Part shown: positions 5,809 to 14,568 of the stretch, piece after piece | Numbering within the stretch: position 1 is the stretch's first letter | Layout of the letters: the number at the start of each line of letters is the position of its first letter | Assembly: GCA_018828205.1 (NCBI GenBank) | Contig: JAHJWA010000122.1 | Span: 1-17,458 of the forward strand | Source of the DNA: Alphaproteobacteria bacterium | GTDB lineage: Bacteria > Pseudomonadota > Alphaproteobacteria > Sphingomonadales > Sphingomonadaceae | Direction of reading: 5' to 3' | DNA length: 17,458 nucleotides | Notes under the pieces: generated by a model | What the model was told of the DNA's origin: nothing | Database searches by the model: none | The model's input: the letters and a program-made list of their open reading frames with translations, nothing else | Program-made: the position numbers and the translations under genes

Positions 5809-6561
5809 ATGACCGACTCCACGCAATTCCAGAGCCTGCCCGATGGCCGCCGGATCGCCTACCGCCACAATCGCGGCAAAGGGCCGGCGTTGGTCTTCCT
5901 GCCGGGTTATATGTCCGACATGGCCGGCAGCAAGGCGACCGCGCTTTTCGACTGGGCCAAGGCGCAGGGTCGCGGTTGCCTGCTGCTCGACTATTCCGGT
6001 TGCGGCGAGAGTTCGGGCAGCTTTGCCGAAGGCACGCTCTCGCGCTGGCGCGACGAGGTCGTCGGACTGATCGACGCGCTGATCGAGGGTCCGGTCATCG
6101 TGATCGGCTCGTCGATGGGCGGCTGGCTGATGCTGCTGGTCGGCAAAGCGCTGGGCGCGAGGCTGGCGGGGCTGGTCGGCATCGCCGCGGCGCCCGACTT
6201 CACTCAGTGGGGACGTTCGGCGCAGGACAGGGCCAGGCTCGAGGCCGGCGAGACCGTGTTCGATCCCAACCCCTATGGCCCCGAACCCACGCCGCTCCAC
6301 CCCGGCTTCTTCACCGATGGCCAGGCCAATCTGCTGCTGGAACGGGTGATCGCGCTCGATTGTCCGACCCGCCTGATCCACGGCCAGCGCGACAGCGACG
6401 TGCCTTCGGAAATCAGCCTGCGCCTCGCGAAGGCGCTGCGTTCGGACGATATACAGGTCACCCTCGTCAAGGACGGCGATCACCGCCTGTCGCGCGATTC
6501 CGATATCGCGCTCCTGCTGAGACAGGTAGAAACCCTGATTGCCGAAGGGACACCATCGTGA
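5809..6561 (+). CDS. Alpha/beta hydrolase, ABHD10-like esterase/thioesterase
   Basis: A 250-residue soluble serine hydrolase. It shows an early strand-turn FLPGYMSDMAGSKA (30-43), the strand-loop LLLDYSGCGESSG (58-70), the nucleophile elbow GSSMGG with S102, a probable acid D195 in HGQRDSDVP and the histidine H225 in DGDHRLS. The DYSGxGxSxG stretch and overall size recall ABHD10-type acyl-protein thioesterases/glucuronide esterases, but the substrate cannot be read from sequence. The ATG at 5809 is the first start in frame that leaves a sensible N-terminus; its Shine-Dalgarno is weak. It begins 41 bases after the M48 stop and its TGA overlaps the GTG of the TPR gene, so it is probably part of one operon with its neighbours. 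Confidence 0.88.
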   Translation: MTDSTQFQSLPDGRRIAYRHNRGKGPALVFLPGYMSDMAGSKATALFDWAKAQGRGCLLLDYSGCGESSGSFAEGTLSRWRDEVVGLIDALIEGPVIVIGSSMGGWLMLLVGKALGARLAGLVGIAAAPDFTQWGRSAQDRARLEAGETVFDPNPYGPEPTPLHPGFFTDGQANLLLERVIALDCPTRLIHGQRDSDVPSEISLRLAKALRSDDIQVTLVKDGDHRLSRDSDIALLLRQVETLIAEGTPS

Positions 6562-7415
6562 CCATCGCCGCCGCACTTCTTCTTGCCATGCAGGTCGGAC
6601 CCAATCCCGCCGCCAACACTCCGCTCGGCCCGCCGCCCGAACTGGAAGAGCAGCGCGCGCGCAGCGCCGCCGCCGCTGCCAGCACGTCGCAGACCGCGCA
6701 GTCTCCCTCGCGGCTCGTCGAATGCCTGCGGCTCGCCGCCGATGACGCCGAGTCCGCCTATGACAGTGCAACCAGCTGGCGCGCCAATGCGCGCGGCGCG
6801 GAACGCGCGCAGGCCGCGCATTGCCAGGGTCTCGCGCTGGTGCGGATGGAGCGCTACGCCGAAGCGCGCGATATATTTTCAGTCGCGCGCGGCGAGGTGG
6901 GCGACGACAACCCGACCTATCGCGCGCGGCTCGGTGCCATGGCGGGCAACGCCGCGATGGCCGGGCGCGAAGCAAGTGCAGCGATTCCACATTTCGAACG
7001 CGCGATCGCCGATGCCAACAGCGCCGGACAGAGCGACATCGCCAGCGGGTTGGAAATCGATCTTGCGCGGGCGCTGGTCGCCGCCGAACGCCCGGAGGAC
7101 GCCATCGCAGCGCTCGATCGCGCGCGTGAGGCTGATCCCAGCGATCCGCGTGCCTGGCTGCTTTCGGCCAAGCTGGCTCGGCAATTGGGGCGGCTGATGG
7201 AAGCCCAGCGCCAGATCGAACAGGCCGCCACACTGTCCCCGCGCGACCCTACCGTCGGGCTCGAGGCCGGGGTCATCGCCGCTCTGTCCAACCGTCCCGA
7301 GGATGCCCGGCGCAGTTTCGAATCGGTGTTGCTGGTCGCGCCCGACGGCGCCGAGGCGGAACGCGCGCGCGCCTATCTCGCGCAATTGTCCGACGAAGGA
7401 AATTCCCCGCAATGA
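6558..7415 (+). CDS. TPR-repeat protein with N-terminal signal-like segment
   Basis: A 285-residue protein of unknown role. The GTG start at 6558 overlaps the hydrolase stop (GTGA). The N-terminus TIAAALLLAMQVGP is hydrophobic and could be a short signal peptide, followed by a proline- and alanine-rich linker. From about residue 50 on it is helical with tetratricopeptide-like units: a unit around ARVR-type GLALVRMERYAEARDIF, one around SGLEIDLARALVAAERPEDAIAALDRA, then DPRAWLLSAKLARQLGRLMEAQRQIEQAATL and VGLEAGVIAALSNRPEDARRSFESVL. These are protein-binding scaffolds, probably periplasmic here if the signal is real. Its stop overlaps the ATG of the flavin oxidoreductase gene. No enzyme motif is seen. 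Confidence 0.85.
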   Translation: MTIAAALLLAMQVGPNPAANTPLGPPPELEEQRARSAAAAASTSQTAQSPSRLVECLRLAADDAESAYDSATSWRANARGAERAQAAHCQGLALVRMERYAEARDIFSVARGEVGDDNPTYRARLGAMAGNAAMAGREASAAIPHFERAIADANSAGQSDIASGLEIDLARALVAAERPEDAIAALDRAREADPSDPRAWLLSAKLARQLGRLMEAQRQIEQAATLSPRDPTVGLEAGVIAALSNRPEDARRSFESVLLVAPDGAEAERARAYLAQLSDEGNSPQ

Positions 7416-8395
7416 CCGATTTTTCAATTCTCGACCTGGTGCCCGTGCGCGAGGGCGGATCGCTGGAAGAAGCTTTCGCCGCCGCGGTCGATCTCGCGCG
7501 GATCGCCGAGCGCACCGGCTGCACGCGCTTCTGGGTCGCCGAACACCACGCCATGGCGGGTATCGCGGGCGGTGCGACCTCGGTCGTGCTCGCGCATATC
7601 GGCAATGCCACCTCCACTATCCGGATCGGCTCGGGCGGCATCATGCTGCCCAATCACACTCCCTTCCAGATCGCCGAGCAGTTCGGCACGCTGGCGGCCC
7701 TGTTCCCGGGCCGCGTCGATCTCGGACTGGGCCGCGCGCCGGGCGCGGGCCCTGAGCTCCAGCGCGCCCTGCGCAAGGATCTCCACCGCGCCGCGGAGAT
7801 GTTCCCGCAGGATGTGGTCGAATTGCGCGCCTATCTCGAAGGCGATCCCAACCTGCCGCTCCAGGCGACCCCCGGCCAGGGCGCCGATGTCGAGCTTTGG
7901 ATGCTGGGCTCCAGCCTGTTCGGTGCGCAGCTCGCCGCCCGGCTGGGCCTGCCCTACGCCTTCGCCAGCCATTTCGCGCCCGACCATCTAGACGGCGCCC
8001 TCGAACTCTATCGCCGCAACTTCGAGCCTTCGGCGGCGCTCGATCGCCCGCATGTCATGGCCGCGATGAACCTCTTCTGCGCCGAGACCGAAGCCGAAGC
8101 CGAGCGCCTCGCCAGTTCGCAACTGCAGTCCTTCGTGCGGCTGCGCACCGGCTCGCCGGGCAAGCTGCCGCCGCCGATCGAAGGCTATCGCGATACGCTG
8201 CCCGCCAATGCCCGCGCCATGCTCGACCATATCAGTCAGGCGAGCGCGGTGGGAACGCCAGCGCAGGTTCGCGAGGCCATCCATGGCTTTGTCGACCGCA
8301 CCGGAGCCGACGAGATCATGCTGGCGGGCGCAACCTTCGACCCCGCAGCGCGCACCCGTTCGCTCGAACTGGCGATGGATGCGTTGAAGGGCTGA
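7412..8395 (+). CDS. Luciferase-like flavin-dependent oxidoreductase, YhbW-like
   Basis: A 327-residue cytoplasmic LLM-class protein. Motifs in order: SILDLVPVREG (5-15), RFWVAEHHAMAGIAGGATS (39-57), GSGGIMLPNHTP (73-84), AEQFGTLAALFPGRVDLGLG (88-107) and LPYAFASHFAPDH (about 183-195). These match the pattern and length of Escherichia coli YhbW, whose substrate is not established. The family binds FMN and usually acts with a separate reductase, commonly as a monooxygenase. The ATG overlaps the TPR gene's TGA. It is the last gene of the run that starts with DUF898; a 195-base gap follows. Confidence 0.92.
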   Translation: MTDFSILDLVPVREGGSLEEAFAAAVDLARIAERTGCTRFWVAEHHAMAGIAGGATSVVLAHIGNATSTIRIGSGGIMLPNHTPFQIAEQFGTLAALFPGRVDLGLGRAPGAGPELQRALRKDLHRAAEMFPQDVVELRAYLEGDPNLPLQATPGQGADVELWMLGSSLFGAQLAARLGLPYAFASHFAPDHLDGALELYRRNFEPSAALDRPHVMAAMNLFCAETEAEAERLASSQLQSFVRLRTGSPGKLPPPIEGYRDTLPANARAMLDHISQASAVGTPAQVREAIHGFVDRTGADEIMLAGATFDPAARTRSLELAMDALKG

Positions 8396-8590
8396 GCTGC
8401 GGGAGCGACGTGCCGCGCTCCGTCTCGCTCACCGAACGCCGCAACCCTTTCTCGCAATTGACCAACCCGGTGCCAGCGAGGCTCGCTTGCGGCAGCGCAA
8501 AGAGGGGACTAGGGGCGGACACGTCAGGCGCGCAAGACACCGCGCTGCAGCCATTCCGGGCCGATGAGAGAGGGCCCGCTGAGAGGATAC
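8396..8590. other. Intergenic region upstream of the glutamate dehydrogenase gene
   Basis: A 195-base gap between the flavin oxidoreductase and the glutamate dehydrogenase. It contains a modest hairpin, GGAGCG (8402-8407) pairing with CGCTCC (8416-8421), without a clear T-run; a TTGACC hexamer (8458-8463) that lacks a good -10 at 17 bases; and an inverted repeat GCCGCAA (8438-8444) / TTGCGGC (8487-8493). No convincing promoter, terminator or small gene can be assigned. Confidence 0.4.
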
Positions 8591-11500
8591 ATGGGTTCGA
8601 TCAAAGCTGCCCAAGGGCAGAAGCCTGCCATTCCCGCCGGAGTGGTCGAATCGCTCGCCGCGCGCATGGAGGAGTCGCTCCTTCCGGGCGATGGCGACAT
8701 GGCCCGCGACCGGCTCGTCGAAGCTGCCCGTTTCGTCGCCGAAGCGGGTTTCCAGCGCCAGTCGGGACGCGCCGCCATCGTACTCGAATCGGCCAGCGAA
8801 GAGCGCCGCTTCATGCGCATTGCGCTGGTCAATGACGACATGCCGTTCCTGGTCGATTCGACCGCCAACGCGATCGCGGCGACCGGGCTGGCGATCGATC
8901 GCCTGGTTCACCCGGTGGTCCCCGTCGAGCGCAATGGCGACGACGATCTGACCCGGATCCTCGATAGCGATCCCGACGACGCCGCCTATGAATCGATGAT
9001 CTACATCGAGACCTCGCGCGTCGACGCCCGCCAGCGCCGCGAACTGCTGGCGACGCTGCGCGAAACGCTGGCCGATGTCCGCGCCGCGGTGAACGACTGG
9101 CCGCAATTGCAGCAGGTCATGCTGGCCGACGCCGAGCGGGTCGAGGACGCGGAAGCCACCGCGCTGCTCGAATGGCTCAACAACGGCATGCTGACCCAGC
9201 TCGGTCATCTCGAGCGCCACCGCGACGGGACGGTCGGCACCGCGCTGGGCATCTGTCGCAAGAGCGCGCAGGACCTGCTCGCGGATACTTCCTACGACCG
9301 CGCCTTCGCCTGGTTCGACGACCCCGAGAGGGCTCGGGCGCTGCTGATCATCAAGGCCAACCGGCTGGCCCGGGTCCATCGCCGGGTCCCGCTCGACCTG
9401 TTCATCGTGCCCCGCCGCGAGGGTGGCAAGACCGTCGCGCTGTCGATCCATGCCGGGGTCTGGACCAGCGCCGCGCTGGCCGCACCGCCGCGGACTGTCC
9501 CGCGGCTGCGCGCTCAGGTCGAGGCAATCATGGAACGGCTCGATTTCGATATCGGCGGACACGCCGGCAAGGCGCTGGTCCATGCGCTGACGACGCTGCC
9601 GCACGATCTGCTGATCGGGTTTTCGGACTACGATGTCGAGCGCATCGCCACCACGATGATGGCGCTGGTGGATCGCCCGCGTCCGCGGCTGGCGATGGTC
9701 GAGGCGCCGCTGGCGCGGCACCTGTTCGCTTTCGTCTGGCTGCCGCGCGATATGCTGGCGACGCAGGTCCGGCTGCAGATCCAGGCCCTGCTCGAGGAAG
9801 GCGCTGGCGCGAAGCTGCTCGACTGGAGCCTCGAGGTCGAAGGCGGCAATCTGGCGATGCTGCGCTTCGTGCTCGACATCCGCGACGGCAGCGAAACGCC
9901 CGACGAAAAGGCTCTCGACGAGCGGCTGCAAACGATGCTGCGCGGCTGGGGCGAAGCGGTCGAGAGCGAGCTTGCAGCGCTCGGCGACTCCAGCCGCGCC
10001 GCCGCCATCGCCTCGCGCTGGGCCGAGGCCTTCCCGACCGCATTCCGCGCCCAGTTCGGCCCCGCTGAGGCGGCGACCGACATCACCCGCCTGCGCGCGC
10101 TCGGCGTCCACGCCGAAGGCGGCGACCAATGGCAGCGCGACGCGCGAATCTATCTGTGTCAGCAAAAGCACGATGCGCAGTGCCTGCGGCTCAAGCTCTA
10201 TCAGGCCGAGGGCAGCATGCCGCTGTCCGACGCCGTTCCCGCGCTGGAGAATTTCGGCTTTCACGTCGACACCGAAATGCCCACCGTGCTCGATGACGGC
10301 AGGCTGGGGACGATCCACGATTTCGCGCTGACGCTATCCTCCGGGGTCGAGGCCGAGGCGCTGGTCGAGCGCGCGGGAGAGATCGAGCGTGCGGTGGCCG
10401 CCGTGCTCAATGGCGAGGCCGAGAGCGATCCCTTCAACCGGCTGGTCCCCGAAGCCTCGTTGACGGCGCGCGAGGCGGATCTGCTGCGCGCCTTCTACCG
10501 CTATCTGCGCCAGGCCGGGATGGGCTTCACCATCTACACCGTGGTCGATGCGCTGCGCGGCGCGCCCGATGTCACCCGCGCGCTGGTGGCGCTGTTCACC
10601 GCGCGCCACGACCCTGCCTTCGGCCCGGGCCGCGAGCAGGCGATCGAGGATGCGCGCGAGGCGATCAAGCGCGGGCTCGCCAAGGTCAAGGCGATCAACG
10701 ACGACCGGTTGCTGCGGCTCTACCAGTCGCTGATCGACGCGATCCTGCGCACCAATGCCTTCGCGCCCGCGGGCAGCGAAGCGCTCGCCTTCAAGATCGA
10801 GTCGGCGCTGGTGCCCAACCTTCCCCGACCGATCCCCTGGCGCGAGATTTTCGTCTATTCGCGCCGTCTCGAGGGCATCCATCTGCGCGCCGGAGCGATC
10901 GCGCGCGGCGGCCTGCGCTGGTCCGACCGGCGCGACGACTTCCGCACCGAGATTCTCGGCCTGATGAAAGCGCAGCGGGTCAAGAACGCGGTGATCGTTC
11001 CGACCGGTGCCAAGGGCGGTTTCTATCCCAAGGAACTGCCGGATCCGGTCAGCGATCGCGACGGCTGGGCCGCCGAAGGTCAGGCCAGCTACGAGATTTT
11101 CATCCGCACGCTGCTGTCGATTACCGACAACATCGTCGACGACGAGGTGGTTCACCCCGAAGACGTGGTCATTCTCGACGGCGAAGACCCCTATTTCGTG
11201 GTCGCCGCCGATAAGGGCACCGCCCGCTTCTCCGACGTCGCCAACGCGATCGCCGAGAGCCGGGACTTCTGGCTCGACGACGCCTTCGCGAGCGGCGGGT
11301 CGAACGGCTACGACCACAAGGCGATGGGCATCACCGCGCGCGGCGCCTGGGTCTCGGTCCAGCGCCATTTCCGCGAGATGGATATCGACGTCCAGACCGA
11401 TCCGATCGAAGTTGTCGGCTGCGGCGACATGTCGGGCGACGTGTTCGGCAACGGCATGCTGCTGTCGAAGACCATCAAGCTGGTCGCCGCCTTCGACCAC

Positions 11501-13297
11501 CGCCATATCTTCGTCGACCCGAATCCCGATCCGGCAGCCAGCTGGCAGGAACGCCAGCGCCTGTTCGACCTGCCGCGGTCGAGCTGGGAAGATTACGACC
11601 AGACTCTGATCTCGCGCGGCGGCGGCGTGTTCCCGCGCGATGCCAAGAGCCTCAAGCTGTCCAAGGCGGCGCAAAAGGCATTGGGTATCGAGCAGAAGGA
11701 GATCGAACCCGAGGCGCTGATTTCGGCGATCCTCAAGGCGCCGGTCGACCTGATCTGGTTCGGCGGGATCGGCACCTATCTCAAGGCCACGCCCGAGAAC
11801 AATGTCCAGGTCGGCGACCCCGCCAACGATCCCGTGCGCGTCGATGCCAATGACGTGCGCGCCCGCGTGATCGGCGAAGGCGCCAATCTGGGCGTGACGC
11901 AGGCGGCGCGGATCGAGTTCGCGCTCAAGGGCGGGCGGATCAACACCGATTTCATCGACAATTCGGCCGGGGTCGATTGTTCGGACAATGAGGTCAACAT
12001 CAAGATCGCGCTGGCAGCCGCCCGGCGCGCGGGGAGCATCTCCGAAGCCAAGCGCAACGCGCTGCTCGAGGAAATGACCGAGGAAGTCGCCGAACTCGTG
12101 CTCGAGGACAACCGCCTGCAGGCGCTCGCCTTGTCGGTGGCGGAAATCGGCGGCGCGCGTTCGGCGGAAGCGCAATTGCGGCTGATCGAGACGCTCGAGG
12201 AAAACGGCAAGCTCGACCGCAAGACCGAAGGCCTGGCCGATCACGACGTGCTCGGACGGCGCGCCAGCGATGGGCTCGGGCTCACCCGCCCCGAACTGGC
12301 GGTCCTGCTGTCCTCCACCAAGCTGGCGCTGCAGGATGCGATCGAGACGAGCCCGCTGTCCGAAAACGCGGCGCTCGAACCCTTGCTGCTCGAGGCCTTC
12401 CCGACGCAGATGCGCGCTCGCTACAAGCCGCAGATCCTGGCGCACCGGCTGCGCCGCGAACTGATCGCGACCAAGCTTGCCAATCTGATCGTCAATCGGA
12501 TCGGCTTGGTCCACCCCTTCGAACTCGCCGAAGAGGAAGGCGTGACGCTCGACCAGGTGGCAGGGGCTTTCGTGGTCGCCGAGAAGCTGTTCGGACTGGA
12601 TTCGCTGTGGGCCGCGATCGACGATGCCGTCATGCCCGAACGCGCGCGGCTGCTGCTGTTCGACCGTGCCGCCAAGGGGATGCGGATGCAGATGGCCGAT
12701 CTGCTGAGCGCCGGCGTCGGAACCGCCGATCCGGCCGAAAGTCTCGAAGCCTTCGGTCCCGGGGTGCGGACACTTTCCGACGCCTCTGCCAGCCTGCTTG
12801 CGGAGGAAAGCCGCCAGCAATCGGTCCGGCTGAGCGACGAGCTCTCCGACGCCGGGGCGCCGGCGGACCTCGCGGCCCGGGTGGCGCATCTGTTCGAGCT
12901 CGACGGCGCAGTCGGCCTCGCCAAGCTGGCGCGCGAACACGAGATCGATCCGTCCAATCTCACCAGGGCCTTTACCGCGCTGGGTGGCTCGCTCGGTCTC
13001 GACTGGGCGCAGGCGACCTCGGCGATGATGAACCCCGCGGATGTCTGGGAACGCCTGCTGGTCGCAGGACTTGCGCGCGATTTCCAGCAGATGCGGCTCG
13101 ACTTCCTGCGCCGCCTGTCGCGTCGCAAGGGCGCCAAGGAGGACATGCCCGCGATGGTCGAGAAATGGACCAGCGAACATGCGGTCGCGGTGCGCCAGTT
13201 CCGCACCATGGTGGGGCGCGCGCAGGCGCAGACTCCGGTCGCGCCCGCGGTGCTTGCGCAGGTCGCGAGCATGGCGCGCAATCTGCTGTGTCGTTAG
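8591..13297 (+). CDS. gdhB: Large NAD-dependent glutamate dehydrogenase (about 180 kDa)
   Basis: Cytoplasmic enzyme that deaminates glutamate to 2-oxoglutarate and ammonia with NAD, linking amino-acid catabolism to the TCA cycle. The 1568-residue length fits the 180-kDa bacterial class (GdhB of Pseudomonas, GdhZ of Caulobacter). The first half is the regulatory part typical of this class (ACT-like modules). The catalytic region begins near 770 with GGLRWSDRRDDFRTEILGL, then VKNAVIVPTGAKGGFYPK (about 797-814), containing the substrate-binding/catalytic lysine region. GNGMLLSKTIKLVAAFDHRH, WFGGIGTYLK (about 1056-1065) and VIGEGANLGVTQAARIEFAL follow. The ATG at 8591 has GAGAGGA just before it; an in-frame ATG at 8564 would add nine residues but lacks a Shine-Dalgarno. 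It stands alone, 195 bases after the previous gene and 44 before the next. The Caulobacter homologue also affects FtsZ; whether that applies here is unknown. Confidence 0.95.
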   Translation: MGSIKAAQGQKPAIPAGVVESLAARMEESLLPGDGDMARDRLVEAARFVAEAGFQRQSGRAAIVLESASEERRFMRIALVNDDMPFLVDSTANAIAATGLAIDRLVHPVVPVERNGDDDLTRILDSDPDDAAYESMIYIETSRVDARQRRELLATLRETLADVRAAVNDWPQLQQVMLADAERVEDAEATALLEWLNNGMLTQLGHLERHRDGTVGTALGICRKSAQDLLADTSYDRAFAWFDDPERARALLIIKANRLARVHRRVPLDLFIVPRREGGKTVALSIHAGVWTSAALAAPPRTVPRLRAQVEAIMERLDFDIGGHAGKALVHALTTLPHDLLIGFSDYDVERIATTMMALVDRPRPRLAMVEAPLARHLFAFVWLPRDMLATQVRLQIQALLEEGAGAKLLDWSLEVEGGNLAMLRFVLDIRDGSETPDEKALDERLQTMLRGWGEAVESELAALGDSSRAAAIASRWAEAFPTAFRAQFGPAEAATDITRLRALGVHAEGGDQWQRDARIYLCQQKHDAQCLRLKLYQAEGSMPLSDAVPALENFGFHVDTEMPTVLDDGRLGTIHDFALTLSSGVEAEALVERAGEIERAVAAVLNGEAESDPFNRLVPEASLTAREADLLRAFYRYLRQAGMGFTIYTVVDALRGAPDVTRALVALFTARHDPAFGPGREQAIEDAREAIKRGLAKVKAINDDRLLRLYQSLIDAILRTNAFAPAGSEALAFKIESALVPNLPRPIPWREIFVYSRRLEGIHLRAGAIARGGLRWSDRRDDFRTEILGLMKAQRVKNAVIVPTGAKGGFYPKELPDPVSDRDGWAAEGQASYEIFIRTLLSITDNIVDDEVVHPEDVVILDGEDPYFVVAADKGTARFSDVANAIAESRDFWLDDAFASGGSNGYDHKAMGITARGAWVSVQRHFREMDIDVQTDPIEVVGCGDMSGDVFGNGMLLSKTIKLVAAFDHRHIFVDPNPDPAASWQERQRLFDLPRSSWEDYDQTLISRGGGVFPRDAKSLKLSKAAQKALGIEQKEIEPEALISAILKAPVDLIWFGGIGTYLKATPENNVQVGDPANDPVRVDANDVRARVIGEGANLGVTQAARIEFALKGGRINTDFIDNSAGVDCSDNEVNIKIALAAARRAGSISEAKRNALLEEMTEEVAELVLEDNRLQALALSVAEIGGARSAEAQLRLIETLEENGKLDRKTEGLADHDVLGRRASDGLGLTRPELAVLLSSTKLALQDAIETSPLSENAALEPLLLEAFPTQMRARYKPQILAHRLRRELIATKLANLIVNRIGLVHPFELAEEEGVTLDQVAGAFVVAEKLFGLDSLWAAIDDAVMPERARLLLFDRAAKGMRMQMADLLSAGVGTADPAESLEAFGPGVRTLSDASASLLAEESRQQSVRLSDELSDAGAPADLAARVAHLFELDGAVGLAKLAREHEIDPSNLTRAFTALGGSLGLDWAQATSAMMNPADVWERLLVAGLARDFQQMRLDFLRRLSRRKGAKEDMPAMVEKWTSEHAVAVRQFRTMVGRAQAQTPVAPAVLAQVASMARNLLCR

Positions 13298-13341
13298 GCG
13301 CCGCTTGACCCGCTTGGCCATAACCGCGACATCGCACGGCG

Positions 13342-14568
13342 ATGGATAGCGCCGATATCGTTATCGTGGGTTCGGGCCACGGCGCCGCGCAGGCGGCGAT
13401 CGCCCTGCGCCAGCAGGGGCACGACCAGTCGATCGTGATGATCAGCCGCGACCGGACGCCGCCTTACGAGCGCCCGCCCTTGTCGAAGGAATATCTCGCG
13501 GGCGAGAAGCCGCTCGAGCGGATCATGATCCGCAAGCCCGAATTCTGGGCCGAGCGCGGCATCGATCTCGAGCTGGGGGCCAACGTCTCCGAGGTGGATC
13601 CGCTGGCGCACGAGGTCGTGCTCGGCGACGGACGCCGGATCGGCTACCGCAAGCTCATCTGGGCTACCGGGGGCGATCCGCGGCGCTTGTCCTGCCCGGG
13701 CGCCGACTTGGCCGGCATCCACGCCATCCGCAGCCGCACCGATGTCGACACGCTGCGCGCGCAGATCGAGAAGGGCGCGCGGCGAGCGGTGGTGGTCGGC
13801 GGCGGCTATATCGGGCTCGAAGTCGCAGCAGTCCTGCGCAAGCTGGGTTGTTCGGTCACGCTGCTCGAAAACCAGGACCGCGTCCTGGGACGCGTCGCGG
13901 GCGAGGCGCTGAGCGCTTTCTATCAGGACGAGCATCGCCGCCAGGGTGTCGATCTGCGTCTGGCGACCGGAGTCGAGCGGATCGAGGGCGAGGACGGGCG
14001 GGTTACCTCGGTGCTGGCCGACAATGGCGAGAGCTTCCCCTGCGAGATCGTGGTGGTGGGCATCGGGATAGTCGCGGCGGTAGGTCCGTTGATCGCGGCA
14101 GGCGCCGCAGGCACCAACGGCGTGGATGTCGACGAATTCTGCCGCACCTCGATCGACGACGTCTATGCCATCGGCGACTGCGCGGCGCATGCCAATCCCT
14201 ATGCCGAGAATGCGGTCATTCGTCTGGAATCGGTCCAGAACGCCAACGACATGGCCACAACCGCCGCCAAGGCGATCATGGGCGACAAGCAGCCTTACGA
14301 CGCGGTGCCGTGGTTCTGGTCGAACCAGTATGATCTGCGGCTGCAGACCGTGGGCCTGTCTATGGACCACGATTCGGTCGTCGTGCGCGGCGATCCCGAG
14401 CAGCGCAAGTTCTCGGTCGTCTATCTGCGCGAAGGCCGCGTCGTCGCGCTGGACTGCGTCAACACCACCCGCGATTACGTCCAGGGACGCAAATTGATCG
14501 AGGCGCGCGTGGTGGTGGATCCCGCGCTGCTCGCCGATCCCGAAGTTCCGCTCAAGGACCTGCTCTGA
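13342..14568 (+). CDS. NADH:ferredoxin reductase-like FAD flavoprotein
   Basis: A 408-residue class I ferredoxin reductase of the putidaredoxin/rhodocoxin reductase type, passing electrons from NADH through FAD to a [2Fe-2S] ferredoxin, usually for a cytochrome P450. Visible motifs: N-terminal FAD site IVGSGHGAAQAA (8-19); YERPPLSKEYL (42-52); second nucleotide site VVGGGYIGLEVAA (151-163) with acidic E176 at the end of the next strand, favouring NADH; and DVYAIGDCAAH (273-283) near the flavin. In the first site the third glycine of GxGxxG is alanine (A15), a mild deviation. No ferredoxin or P450 gene is in the window, so the partner is elsewhere. The start ATG at 13342 lacks a strong Shine-Dalgarno. 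Its last 17 bases overlap the convergent queG. Confidence 0.92.
   Translation: MDSADIVIVGSGHGAAQAAIALRQQGHDQSIVMISRDRTPPYERPPLSKEYLAGEKPLERIMIRKPEFWAERGIDLELGANVSEVDPLAHEVVLGDGRRIGYRKLIWATGGDPRRLSCPGADLAGIHAIRSRTDVDTLRAQIEKGARRAVVVGGGYIGLEVAAVLRKLGCSVTLLENQDRVLGRVAGEALSAFYQDEHRRQGVDLRLATGVERIEGEDGRVTSVLADNGESFPCEIVVVGIGIVAAVGPLIAAGAAGTNGVDVDEFCRTSIDDVYAIGDCAAHANPYAENAVIRLESVQNANDMATTAAKAIMGDKQPYDAVPWFWSNQYDLRLQTVGLSMDHDSVVVRGDPEQRKFSVVYLREGRVVALDCVNTTRDYVQGRKLIEARVVVDPALLADPEVPLKDLL

Noticed and set aside
8402..8421. Possible intrinsic terminator after the flavin oxidoreductase gene
   Set aside because: The stem has only six pairs, an eight-base loop and no T-run (GTCTCGCTC follows), too weak to call.
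8564..8590. Upstream in-frame ATG as the glutamate dehydrogenase start
   Set aside because: It has no Shine-Dalgarno, whereas ATG 8591 follows GAGAGGA closely; the extra nine residues add nothing recognisable.
10334..13321. Minus-strand open frame of 995 codons opposite the glutamate dehydrogenase gene, and a similar one at 8429-10318
   Set aside because: Both lie fully antisense to a clear 1568-residue enzyme. Their composition (R, D, H, G rich) and lack of ribosome binding site or domain show they are shadow frames.
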